Below, piece by piece: positions 54,560-62,955 of a stretch of DNA of 62,955 nucleotides. The notes beneath the pieces were generated by a model that was not told where the DNA came from, ran no database searches, and saw only the letters and a list, made by a program, of their open reading frames with translations. Where the stretch lies: positions 1-62,955 of the forward strand of contig USDT01000013.1 of NCBI GenBank assembly GCA_900553465.1, read 5' to 3'. The DNA comes from an uncultured Prevotella sp. (lineage in GTDB: Bacteria; Bacteroidota; Bacteroidia; Bacteroidales; Bacteroidaceae). Every line of letters starts with the position of its first letter. Within the stretch, counting starts at the first letter, position 1. The translations under genes were made by a program, and so were the position numbers.

Positions 54560-57259
54560 ATGAATGAGAATACGAGAGGCTGGATGCCGGACGCATGTCA
54601 GCAGGAGGTGATAGACGCGCAGCGTGGCATGCACCTGGTGCTGGCGCCACCGGGATGTGGCAAAACGCAGATACTGACCGAACGCATACGCAAGGCTCAC
54701 GACGAAGGAGTCGCTTTCGAGGATATGCTTTGTCTGACGTTTACAAACCGTGCGGCACGGGGCATGGCCGACAGAATAAGTGCAAACATAACCGATGAGG
54801 GCGCCGCCGACGTGTATGTGGGCAATGTGCACAGGTTCTGTTCGCGTTTTCTCTTCTCCAACGGCATTGTGGCTGCGGAGTCGTCTGTGATAGACGATGA
54901 GGATGCACTGAGCATTCTGGCACGCATAATGGGCGACGACGAGTATGACATAACAGTGAACAACCGTCGCCGCAGGGAGTATGCGGAGGTTATGCAGCTG
55001 TCGGTTTTCATGTATCAGATAAGGCACGGCCATCCTAAGGAGCTGCGCATACATCCCGAATGTCTGAAGATGGAGGACATAAGTGCGCTGAGGAAGATAT
55101 GTGAGGTGCAGCAAATGACGTTCGATGCCAAGGCAATGACCGACATATACGACAACACATCGTTTTATCGCGAGGCATCCGAAGGCGACGGATACGACTA
55201 TGGCACGAAGGCAATGATATCCACCTTGTTGCGTAAAATGTCGCTCGCGCATCAGTATGAAGAATACAAGCGTACCAACCGACTGCTCGACTTTGAGGAT
55301 CTTCTGGTGATGACGTACGACACGCTGAAGGCAGACAGCACCGGCGAATACCGTCGTTATCCGTGGATTCAGGTGGACGAGGTGCAGGATCTTAACCGTC
55401 TGCAGCTGGCCATAATCGACGAGCTGGGCGGTGACTGTCCGCTTGCCGTGATGTATCTCGGTGACGAGCAGCAGGCCATATTCTCGTTCATGGGCGCCAA
55501 GATAGACACACTCGGAATGTTGAAGAAGCGTTGCGAGGGCAATATTCATCATCTCAATGTCAACCACAGGTCGCCGGCCTATATGCTGGATGTGTTCAAT
55601 ACGTATGCCTCTAAGGTGCTTGGCATAGACAGCAGTCTGCTTCCGTCGCACAGTTTTGACGTGGAGCGCAGCGGCGACGAGCTGAAGATATTGAGCAGCG
55701 AGAACTATGACGCGGAAGTGAGAGACGTTGCCGAGACAGCCGAAAAGCTGTTCCGGAAATATGAGGACCAGACGACGGCCGTCATTGTGAACGCCAACCG
55801 CGATGCCGACCTGATAAGTACGGAGCTCACGGAGCACGGGATAAGTCATTTCAAGGTGTCCGGTTCCGACCTGTTCTCGTCGCCGGAGGTGAAGCTTTTG
55901 CTTGCCCATCTCAACATACTTGCCAACGGCAATAACTTCATAGCGTGGGCGCGGCTGCTGAAAGGACTGAAAGTGTTCGCCCAGAATTCCACCGCACGCA
56001 GGTTTGTCCGTGCTCTTCTCGACCGTGCCATATCGCCTGCCGACCTCGTGGAATACGACGCCGACGGCACATATCTGCAGGAATTCGTATCGGTTTACGA
56101 CAATTCCGATATTGTGGTATTCGACACTGAGACCACCGGGCTCAATGTCTTTGAAGACGATATAGTGCAGATTGCGGCAGTGAAAATGCGCCGTGGAAAG
56201 ATTGTGGAAGGCTCGGCCTTGTCGCTGTTCATCGCCACCGACAGGGAGATACCGCGCATGCTGGGCGATGTGGAGAATCCTATTATAGAGGAGATGCGCC
56301 ACCACGAACTGCTCGACAGAAAAGAAGCGCTGCTCAGGTTTATGGATTATGTGGGTGACAGTGTGCTCCTCGGTCACAATGCCGACTACGATTATAACAT
56401 CCTCGAGAACAATCTGAAACGCTGTGGCAGCGGAGTGGAGCTTCGCAAACGCTGTCCGCGCTATCTCGATTCGCTCAGACTCGTGAGGTTGCTTGAACCC
56501 GAACTGAAGGAACACAAGCTGAAGTATCTGCTTGCGGTACTCGGTCTGGAAGGCAGCAATTCGCATCTTGCAGATGAGGATGTCATGGCCACGTGCAGCG
56601 TTGTGAACCATTGTTATGAGAAAGCGCGCACAATGATAGAGGAGCAGCGGCGTTTTCTTAACGAACGTCGTGTGGCAGAGTATGTCTCAACGTTGCGTCG
56701 CCAGTACGCAGAACTTTATCGCAGGGCAAGGCAGACGATGTACGACCGTGGACGGAACGAAGGCTGTCCGGTGCTTGTCAGCGAGATGTTGTATTTTTAT
56801 AATCATCTTGTTGACAACGAAACTATACTCCCTGTGAGAAACCTTGATTATATATTGGATTTCCTTTCGGCCGATGTCATAGACTTGTCCGAATATCCTT
56901 CGCTTGCCGAACAGCTCGGACGGTATATGATGGAGATAAATACGTTCAAGGAAGCCGACCTCTGCAACAGTGCAAGTCTGAAGGAACGCATCTTCGTTAC
57001 GACCATTCATAAGGCGAAGGGACTGGAGTTTGACAACGTGATTGTGTTCGACGCGATAGAAGGAAGAATCCCAAACTTCTTCAGTCAGAACAATGCCGCG
57101 ATGCTGGCGGAGGATGCGAGAAAGTTCTATGTCGCAATATCGCGCGCCAAACGCAGGCTTTATGTGTCTTACTGCACGACGCGGCGCGACTATCACAACG
57201 AACAGCACAGGCAGTATCTCACACGTTTCATGATGCCGCTTCAGAAGTTGTTCGATTGA
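54560..57259 (+). CDS. UvrD/Rep-type helicase with inserted DEDDh 3'-5' exonuclease domain
   Basis: The 899-residue protein starts as a superfamily 1A helicase: Q-motif-like CQQEV at 13-17, Walker A APPGCGKTQ (29-37), motif Ia LTFTNRAARGMA (59-70), the DEVQD box at 273-277, and YLGDEQQAIFSFMG (299-312). Residues about 515-695 form a complete DnaQ-like exonuclease: FDTETTG (Asp522, Glu524), GHNADYDYNIL (Asp609/Asp611) and HLADEDV (His669, Asp674). The helicase resumes with TTIHKAKGLEFDNV (814-827) and VAISRAKRRLYVSY (858-871). It should unwind DNA and digest an exposed 3' end, perhaps in repair. It follows a terminator and has no evident promoter. Confidence 0.92.
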   Translation: MNENTRGWMPDACQQEVIDAQRGMHLVLAPPGCGKTQILTERIRKAHDEGVAFEDMLCLTFTNRAARGMADRISANITDEGAADVYVGNVHRFCSRFLFSNGIVAAESSVIDDEDALSILARIMGDDEYDITVNNRRRREYAEVMQLSVFMYQIRHGHPKELRIHPECLKMEDISALRKICEVQQMTFDAKAMTDIYDNTSFYREASEGDGYDYGTKAMISTLLRKMSLAHQYEEYKRTNRLLDFEDLLVMTYDTLKADSTGEYRRYPWIQVDEVQDLNRLQLAIIDELGGDCPLAVMYLGDEQQAIFSFMGAKIDTLGMLKKRCEGNIHHLNVNHRSPAYMLDVFNTYASKVLGIDSSLLPSHSFDVERSGDELKILSSENYDAEVRDVAETAEKLFRKYEDQTTAVIVNANRDADLISTELTEHGISHFKVSGSDLFSSPEVKLLLAHLNILANGNNFIAWARLLKGLKVFAQNSTARRFVRALLDRAISPADLVEYDADGTYLQEFVSVYDNSDIVVFDTETTGLNVFEDDIVQIAAVKMRRGKIVEGSALSLFIATDREIPRMLGDVENPIIEEMRHHELLDRKEALLRFMDYVGDSVLLGHNADYDYNILENNLKRCGSGVELRKRCPRYLDSLRLVRLLEPELKEHKLKYLLAVLGLEGSNSHLADEDVMATCSVVNHCYEKARTMIEEQRRFLNERRVAEYVSTLRRQYAELYRRARQTMYDRGRNEGCPVLVSEMLYFYNHLVDNETILPVRNLDYILDFLSADVIDLSEYPSLAEQLGRYMMEINTFKEADLCNSASLKERIFVTTIHKAKGLEFDNVIVFDAIEGRIPNFFSQNNAAMLAEDARKFYVAISRAKRRLYVSYCTTRRDYHNEQHRQYLTRFMMPLQKLFD

Positions 57260-57280
57260 GAATATGACGTTATAATTATG

Positions 57281-57310
57281 AACGGTGCACTATGCGGTGT
57301 ACCGTTTTTT
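57281..57310 (+). terminator. Terminator of the helicase gene
   Basis: AACGGTGCAC with GTGTACCGTT (one mismatch) around a 6-base loop, then T6. Confidence 0.8.
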
Positions 57311-57359
57311 GTTATAGCATTATATGGAATGAACGGTCGTGGTGGATGAAAACATTGGT

Positions 57360-57890
57360 TCATCAGATTTTTGAAGGAAACTCAGAAGACCAACTTACGA
57401 TTTTTCTTGACTTTATTTTGACAAAATATTTTCGTAAAAGAGGTGTGAACGAATGTTAAAATCAGTACAATAAAGGCTCTTTCATCCTGAACCGCCATGT
57501 AGCAGTCACAGCCTTGCAGTCACGGACAGTTGGTCCGGCATTCCGATTAAGGCCGTTTCAAGCTCTGGTTATGCACATATCAGGGTGTGATATGGTGCGT
57601 TTGAGGCCCTGAAACGGGCAATATCGCATGCTGAAATGGTGCTTTTTGCAGCACGAAAAAATGAATATCATACATAAGTTATTACTATTCAATAACTTAT
57701 ATAAAACTCTCAGAATTCGCGTATTTGCGTCCGACGGAGAGTCTGTCCGCAAATTCTCGCTTATTTTTCGGGGTATATCTGGAAACTCAGATGGAAAAAT
57801 AAAAATCCGGTTACAATTTGAAAGTGGTCTATATTGTTTTTATCTGAACAGAAGAAAACAGCGCTTATCCGGAATTTAATCCGTTGTTTT
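57360..57890 (-). repeat. Intergenic repeat element, copy D, reversed
   Basis: On the minus strand it has the same order as copy B: left block (57764 down to about 57690), seven 22-base units (57653 down to 57500), last unit (57489-57468) and right block (about 57428-57381). Over roughly 290 bases it differs from copy B at only about twenty positions, and at three in the array itself. It is the only copy facing left. The rest of 57260-58126 holds the two flanking terminators and no gene. Confidence 0.88.
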
Positions 57891-58039
57891 TATCAAAACC
57901 TCTACACGCAGAATTTCCATTAAGCCAATAATACTTGCTGAATATCATCATGTACAGTTTTAACGCGTGTTCGTACCGGGTGTCTGTTGGTGCTTTATTG
58001 TTGTGATGCTTTTCTCGTGTCGGAAGTCAATATATACAG

Positions 58040-58108
58040 AACGGCCCGGCAGAAGCGTCTCTTCTGCATCATTCCGATGCTGTTGACGTTTCCCTGCCGG
58101 GCCGTTTT
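58040..58108 (-). terminator. Terminator of the OPT transporter gene
   Basis: A 13-bp stem AACGGCCCGGCAG (58040-58052) with its complement at 58094-58106, enclosing a long loop that has its own small AGAAG/CTTCT hairpin. Confidence 0.85.
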
Positions 58109-58126
58109 ATGCGTCTTGTTGAAATG

Positions 58127-60112
58127 TTATTTTGCCTTTGATGCCTTGATGAAGTAAGTTATCAACAGTGCGTATGCAATGAGAGAGCATACCTCAGACA
58201 GCGGATTGGCGAGCCAGTTCTCGTTAATCGGGTTAAATTCCAGATAGCGCAACAGAGCACTCAGTACGCCCATAAGCGCGCCACCGGCAATGAATCCGCT
58301 GGCAATGAGTGTACCTTTCTCGCCACGCTTGCTGTTCACTTCAGGATCTTTGGAGCGTGATGTAACGTACCAGCTTACGATACCACCTACAAGCAGTGGA
58401 GTGTTAAGCTCTATAGGGATGAACATTCCAAGCGCGAATGCTATGGCAGGAACCTTGAGGAGAGTGAGCACAATGGCGATTATCGCACCGATGATATAGA
58501 GAATCCACGGTGCCTCGATGCCGTTCATGAGCGGGTCTATCACGGCAGCCATGGCGTTGGCCTGCGGAGCTGCGAGCTGACCGCTGGAGAATCCGTAAGT
58601 GTTGTTGAGCAATATCATCACGCCGCCTACGGTTGCTGCTGAGACAAGCGTACCGAGGAACTTCCACGACTCCTGCTTCTTCGGTGTAGTTCCGAGCCAG
58701 TAACCTATTTTAAGGTCGGTAATGAAGCAGCCCGACATTGACAATGCCGTGCAGACAACGCCACCCATAATGAGTGCGGCAACCATTCCGCTGACACCTT
58801 TAAGACCTACGGCCACCATCACGACAGATGCAAGGATGAGCGTCATGAGCGTCATTCCGGAAACAGGATTGCTGCCCACGATTGCTATGGCGTTGGCTGC
58901 GACGGTGGTGAAGAGGAATGCTATGACTGCCACGAGCAGGATTCCGACAACCGCAAACATGAGGTTGCCGTCCATGATGCCGAACCAGAAGAATAAGAAA
59001 GTAACAAGAAGAGTTACGGCAGAACCTATTGCGATGATCTTAAATGACAGGTCGCGCTGTGTGCGGAGCTGTTTCTTGTCGTCTGTGCTCTTGCCTTTCA
59101 TTTCCTTGGCAGCCAGTGTCACTGCACCTTTTATTATGTCCCACGACTTTATTATACCTATAAGGCCGGCCATGGCGATGCCTCCGATACCGATGCTTTT
59201 GCCGTATTCACGGAATATTGTTTCCGGACTCATGCTGCCGACAGTCTCTGTTATGGCCGGATTCCAGGCGTTCAGAACCTGATCATGGAAGATGACTGAC
59301 ATCAAAGGAATGATGAGCCACCATACGGCAAACGAACCAAGGCAGATGATGAGTGAATATTTCAGGCCGACAATATAGCCGAGTCCGAACACTGCGGCGC
59401 CTGTGTTGACCTTGAAAACGAGTTTCGCCTTTTCGGCTATTGTCTCTCCAAAGCCTACGATACGCGTTGTGAAGTTCTCGTTCCACAGTCCGAACGTGGC
59501 GACGATGAAGTCGTACAGTCCTCCCACAAGACCTGCGAAGAGTAGCGGTTTGGCCTGGTTGCCGCCCTTGGCACCACTAACCAGCACCTGGGTTGTGGCC
59601 GTTGCCTCAGGGAAAGGATACTTTCCGTGCATGTCGCTTACGAAATATTTGCGGAAAGGAATGAGGAACAGGATGCCGATAATGCCTCCGAGGAGTGACG
59701 AAATGAACACTTTGATGAACGAGGCACTCATCTCCGGATACTTGGCTTGCAGGATGTAAATGGCCGGAAGGGTGAATATGGCGCCGGCAACAACGGCTCC
59801 CGAGCATGCGCCGATGCTCTGTATGATGACGTTTTCGCCTAATGGATTATTGCGTTTTGCTGCTGTTGACACTCCGACTGCAATGATAGCGATAGGTATT
59901 GCGGCTTCAAATACCTGACCTACCCTCAGTCCCAGATAAGCTGCTGCGGCCGAAAATACGATAGCCATCAGTATTCCCCATGTCACAGACCATGCGTTCA
60001 CTTCCGGGTATTGCCTTTGCGGATTCATCACAGGGCGGTATTCCTCACCGTCCTTTAGTTCTCTGAATGCGTTCTCCGGCAGTTTCACTGCCTCTTTTTC
60101 CTTTTCTGTCAT
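58127..60112 (-). CDS. OPT-family oligopeptide transporter
   Basis: I choose the ATG at 60112 (661 residues, MTEKEKEAVKLPENAFREL); the frame extends 43 codons upstream but through the promoter. It has about 15 hydrophobic segments and the OPT pattern: EVNAWSVTWGILMAIVFSAAAAYLGLRVGQVFEAAIPIAI, GKYPFPEATATTQVL, and repeated transmembrane blocks up to LIAYALLITYFIKASKAK. The prokaryotic OPT family takes up short peptides or, in some members, metal chelates. Substrate is not resolvable. It is a single gene, divergent from the M6 protease gene. Confidence 0.93.
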   Translation of the reverse strand: MTEKEKEAVKLPENAFRELKDGEEYRPVMNPQRQYPEVNAWSVTWGILMAIVFSAAAAYLGLRVGQVFEAAIPIAIIAVGVSTAAKRNNPLGENVIIQSIGACSGAVVAGAIFTLPAIYILQAKYPEMSASFIKVFISSLLGGIIGILFLIPFRKYFVSDMHGKYPFPEATATTQVLVSGAKGGNQAKPLLFAGLVGGLYDFIVATFGLWNENFTTRIVGFGETIAEKAKLVFKVNTGAAVFGLGYIVGLKYSLIICLGSFAVWWLIIPLMSVIFHDQVLNAWNPAITETVGSMSPETIFREYGKSIGIGGIAMAGLIGIIKSWDIIKGAVTLAAKEMKGKSTDDKKQLRTQRDLSFKIIAIGSAVTLLVTFLFFWFGIMDGNLMFAVVGILLVAVIAFLFTTVAANAIAIVGSNPVSGMTLMTLILASVVMVAVGLKGVSGMVAALIMGGVVCTALSMSGCFITDLKIGYWLGTTPKKQESWKFLGTLVSAATVGGVMILLNNTYGFSSGQLAAPQANAMAAVIDPLMNGIEAPWILYIIGAIIAIVLTLLKVPAIAFALGMFIPIELNTPLLVGGIVSWYVTSRSKDPEVNSKRGEKGTLIASGFIAGGALMGVLSALLRYLEFNPINENWLANPLSEVCSLIAYALLITYFIKASKAK

Positions 60113-60207
60113 AACTGTATTTGTGTAATTTGTTTGATTCGTTGTAGAAGTTTCTGGTATTATATATGTATGACTTGCATGAACATCTCCATGCTTTGTT
60201 TGTTGTA

Positions 60208-60238
60208 CAAAGGTACTCCAATTTGATATAAATGCCAA
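60208..60238 (-). promoter_or_regulatory. Promoter of the OPT transporter gene
   Basis: On the minus strand TTG (60236-60238) and TACCTTTG (60208-60215) are 20 bp apart. The leader is about 90 bases. Confidence 0.65.
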
Positions 60239-60261
60239 CAAAATGATGACATTTTTCTATT

Positions 60262-60295
60262 TTTGTTTCAAATGAAAATAATTTTGTTATATTTG
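60262..60295 (+). promoter_or_regulatory. Promoter of the M6 protease gene
   Basis: TTTG at 60262-60265 and TATATTTG at 60288-60295 are 22 bp apart; ATG at 60349. Confidence 0.7.
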
Positions 60296-60348
60296 CATGC
60301 CTTTTTTAAGGCATTAGAGAAATGTGGATTTAAAAGTTTCTATAGCAG

Positions 60349-62469
60349 ATGAAAAGATTGTTACTTGCTGTCTTAATGACAGTTTTTGTTTCTGCGTCTT
60401 TTGCGGTTCCTGCAAAGCGGGGAGTTGTCAAGACGCTTAAGCTGGCTGATGGCACTGAAGTAAAGGCCCGGCTGGTAGGTGATGAAACCATGCATTATTT
60501 TGTTACGGACGACGGTAAGAAATATGTTGTCGGAGAGGACGGACTTTATCAGGAAGCGGACATGGACGCACTGAAGAGCCGTGCGGCTGAACGACGCAGC
60601 AAAATGAACTCTGTGATCAGCCGTAAGGCCAAGAAGCGTGTTGGTGGAACAGGTAATGTGTTTTCCGGAAAGAAGAAAGGTCTGATCATACTTGTGGAAT
60701 TCTCAGACAAGAAATTTCAGGATTCACACGACAACGCATTCTATCAGAAAGTGGCAAACGAAGCTGGTTTCACTAACGACGAGGGCTTCTGTGGAAGCGT
60801 GAGCGACTATTTCAAAGATCAGAGCAACGGAATGTTCGAACTCGACTTTGATGTTGTAGGTCCGATTTCGCTGCCGCAATCTTATTCTTATTACGGACAG
60901 AACTTCTGGGGAAATGATTCCCGTCCCGGTGAGATGGTGGCAGAAGCTTGTCTTGCAGCCGACAGTGAGGTGAACTTTGCTGATTACGACTGGGATGGCA
61001 ATGGTTTGGTAGATCAGGTGTTTGTGCTTTATGCAGGATTGGGTGAGAATGCCTGTGATGATTCTAATACCATCTGGCCTCATATGTGGGACCTGGTCAG
61101 CAGTGATTATGGAAAACCTGTGACAGCAGATGGAGTGATGGTAAACACTTATGCATGCAGTAGTGAGATGACTGTTGATTATGATAGCCCGGGATATCCG
61201 GAGATTGTGGCCGGTATCGGAACTATTTGTCATGAATTCTCTCATTGTCTCGGTTATCCCGATATGTATGATACAAACGGCAATAACTTCGGAATGGCGA
61301 CATGGGACCTGATGGATTACGGCAATTATAATGGCAGAGGATTCATTCCTTCCGGTTATACGGCATATGAAAAATGGGTTGCCGGATGGATTACTCCTGT
61401 TGAGCTGACAGAAGAAACTGAGGTGAACAACCTTAAACCGATAAGTGAAGGCGGTGAAGCGTACATTATATATAATGATAATCATAAGGATGAATTCTAT
61501 CTGTTGGAGAACCGTCAGCTTACAGGATGGGACCGTGCACAGTATGGAGAAGGCCTTATTATAATGCATGTGGATTATAATGAGTATATATGGAGCAGCA
61601 ATACTGTGAACAACACGGCGACACGTCAGCGTTGTACTATATTCCATGCCGACAATTCTGATGGTATCTACGATTATTGGGGACGTATTGATGAAGACGA
61701 CCTTGCCGGTGACGCTTATCCATACGGAAGCAACAACAGTCTGAGCAACACCACAACACCGAAGGCGTTGCTTTATAACACGAACACCGACGGCGGCAAA
61801 CTGATGAACAAGACGGTGTATGACATCACACGAAATGAGGACGGAACAATTTCGTTCAAGTTCAAGGGTGAGGATGAAACACCGGTTGTTCCTCCTACAG
61901 GAGACGAACTTTTCCATGAGACATTCAATCAGTGTCTGGGTACCGGAGGCAATGACGGCCAGTGGAGTGGTAATGTCGCTTCTGCCGCATTGGTAAGTGA
62001 TGTTGCCGGTTGGGAAGGAAACTACATGTATGGTGGAAACAACTGTATGCGAATCGGCAACAGCAAGAATGCCGGAATCGTCACATCTCCTGCTTTTGAA
62101 GCAAAGAGTGGAGCTGTGCTCACACTTGTTGCAGCGCCGTGGGCCGGTGATGACAATACGCTCGACATATACTTTGGAGATACCAATCTGGGCACATATA
62201 CCTTTGAAGAAGGCAAGTGGAGCGAGATAACCATTCCTATTGAGGCGACAGGAACTGGCAGTCTGAGGTTTGTTGCAGCAAAGCGTTTCTTCATTGATGA
62301 CGTGAAAGTTTCTGTTCCTACAACGGATGGCATTGAGAATGTTGCAATAGACGGTGTGAAGAAAGCCGACAACCGCGTTTACAGCATCGACGGCCGCTAT
62401 CTCGGACGCGACATCAACAGCCTCGGTCATGGCATTTATATTGTCAATGGCAAGAAGTATGTGAAGTGA
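60349..62469 (+). CDS. Secreted M6-family metalloprotease with C-terminal sorting-type domain
   Basis: The 706-residue product starts with a signal peptide (MKRLLLAVLMTVFVSASFA). A propeptide-like region follows (VKARLVGDETMHYFVTDDG). The catalytic domain has the zinc motif HEFSHCLGYPDMYD (HExxHxxGxxD) after GIGTIC. A beta-sandwich at about residues 520-660 (LFHETFNQC to FFIDDVKVS) precedes a short C-terminal module VYSIDGRYLGRD and GIYIVNGKKYVK, typical of Prevotella proteins with type IX-like (type A) sorting ends. It likely degrades proteins outside the cell. Whether a type IX system exists cannot be told from this window. Confidence 0.92.
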   Translation: MKRLLLAVLMTVFVSASFAVPAKRGVVKTLKLADGTEVKARLVGDETMHYFVTDDGKKYVVGEDGLYQEADMDALKSRAAERRSKMNSVISRKAKKRVGGTGNVFSGKKKGLIILVEFSDKKFQDSHDNAFYQKVANEAGFTNDEGFCGSVSDYFKDQSNGMFELDFDVVGPISLPQSYSYYGQNFWGNDSRPGEMVAEACLAADSEVNFADYDWDGNGLVDQVFVLYAGLGENACDDSNTIWPHMWDLVSSDYGKPVTADGVMVNTYACSSEMTVDYDSPGYPEIVAGIGTICHEFSHCLGYPDMYDTNGNNFGMATWDLMDYGNYNGRGFIPSGYTAYEKWVAGWITPVELTEETEVNNLKPISEGGEAYIIYNDNHKDEFYLLENRQLTGWDRAQYGEGLIIMHVDYNEYIWSSNTVNNTATRQRCTIFHADNSDGIYDYWGRIDEDDLAGDAYPYGSNNSLSNTTTPKALLYNTNTDGGKLMNKTVYDITRNEDGTISFKFKGEDETPVVPPTGDELFHETFNQCLGTGGNDGQWSGNVASAALVSDVAGWEGNYMYGGNNCMRIGNSKNAGIVTSPAFEAKSGAVLTLVAAPWAGDDNTLDIYFGDTNLGTYTFEEGKWSEITIPIEATGTGSLRFVAAKRFFIDDVKVSVPTTDGIENVAIDGVKKADNRVYSIDGRYLGRDINSLGHGIYIVNGKKYVK

Positions 62470-62484
62470 TAAAAATATAGTGTT

Positions 62485-62530
62485 ACGGTTTCGCCTTCAG
62501 CGTTTGACGACGTGTGGCGGAACCGTTTTC
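62485..62530 (+). terminator. Terminator of the M6 protease gene
   Basis: An 11-bp stem ACGGTTTCGCC with GGCGGAACCGT (one G-T pair) and TTTT tail. Confidence 0.82.
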
Positions 62531-62564
62531 AATATATGTATAATACATTCAAATATCAGGTATC

Positions 62565-62955
62565 ATGGAAACTCAACAAAGAACAAATAAAAAAACATTA
62601 TATATTTTTATTTCTTTGAGTATATATTCCCTGTGGCTATTACTAAATACTGTTTTATTGGTTAAGTCATCCACGTATGAAAAAGAAAGCATAACCATTC
62701 TTTTTCCATTCAATTACCGATCTGATCCGGGCTTATGGGCATACGATTTATCTGAATTTATATGCTACTCATTTGTCATTCCATTCCTCATGTATTCATA
62801 CATAAAAAGACATTTCTTATTGGCAAATAAACTTAATAATCTTAAATCCTGGCTTTTTCTTTTCATCATTGCTTATTGCGATTTTGTACTGTTATACTTA
62901 AGGTGGGTTCTATCAATTCCATTTTTTATTTCTTGCATAAGGCAGCAGAACCCTT
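62565..62955 (+). CDS. Membrane protein, partial (runs off the right edge), function unknown
   Basis: An open frame from the ATG at 62565 (METQQRTNKKTLYIF) is uninterrupted to the last base, giving 130 codons with no stop. It has at least three hydrophobic segments: LYIFISLSIYSLWLLLNTVL, FICYSFVIPFLMYSYI and SWLFLFIIAYCDFVLLYL. I do not recognise a family. The DNA is much richer in A+T than every other gene here, with many AAA, AAT, TTA and ATA codons, which suggests recent acquisition or weak codon selection. It starts 95 bases after the M6 protease gene and its terminator. Confidence 0.7.
   Translation, partial: METQQRTNKKTLYIFISLSIYSLWLLLNTVLLVKSSTYEKESITILFPFNYRSDPGLWAYDLSEFICYSFVIPFLMYSYIKRHFLLANKLNNLKSWLFLFIIAYCDFVLLYLRWVLSIPFFISCIRQQNP

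Overview
The window looks like a chromosomal segment of a Bacteroidales bacterium, most likely Prevotellaceae. The reasons are many promoters with the Bacteroidetes pattern TTTG / 19-22 bp / TAnnTTTG, a MurF-alanine racemase fusion, a GSCFA protein, DUF4954, PepSY-like secreted proteins, a thiamine TonB receptor behind a TPP riboswitch, and a secreted M6 protease ending in a Prevotella-type sorting domain. I name no species. Most of the window is ordinary core genome; there is no prophage, transposase or CRISPR array.

Layout. 1-4 kb: a repeat fragment, then divergent rpsO and typA and a secreted protein of unknown function. 4-10 kb: a GH2 beta-galactosidase with an N-terminal trefoil domain, a small beta-barrel, and mtnN-luxS (methyl-cycle detoxification and AI-2). 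10-23 kb: YfhO-like and GSCFA proteins, murF-alr, a nitroreductase, B12-dependent ribonucleotide reductase, folB, a cell-wall amidase and an MCE lipid-trafficking protein. 24-32 kb: dnaA, a BtuB-like receptor, and a TPP-riboswitch operon for thiamine uptake and pyrophosphorylation. 32-38 kb: two related secreted proteins of unknown function with a DUF805 membrane protein, then a two-component system followed by two PepSY-like secreted proteins. 38-50 kb: an exported nitroreductase-like protein, class I fumarase, NhaA, and hflX-DUF4954-M16 protease. 50-62.9 kb: a clan-A glycosidase, a GH20 hexosaminidase with nagB (amino-sugar use), a helicase with an embedded exonuclease domain, an OPT transporter, an M6 protease, and a partial AT-rich membrane gene running off the end.

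The most unusual signal lies between the genes. Six large intergenic regions carry arrays of degenerate 22-base units set head to tail in strict register, and a seventh locus at the left edge carries the conserved right flank of the same element. The units have a central GATA/GAAA-like core, then a GCC-like block, and end in TTTCA, TATCA or TATCG. In several copies the array is flanked by conserved left and right blocks, making elements of about 500-600 bp. Copies recur about every 7-14 kb. Six of seven face the same way; the seventh, at 57.4-57.9 kb, is a close inverted copy of the one at 23.6-24.2 kb. I do not recognise this family, and it is the best candidate here for something undescribed.

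A second point of interest is the 899-residue UvrD-type helicase at 54.6 kb, with a complete DEDDh exonuclease domain inserted between its two helicase halves.

Functions are assigned from motifs read by eye; no database search was run.
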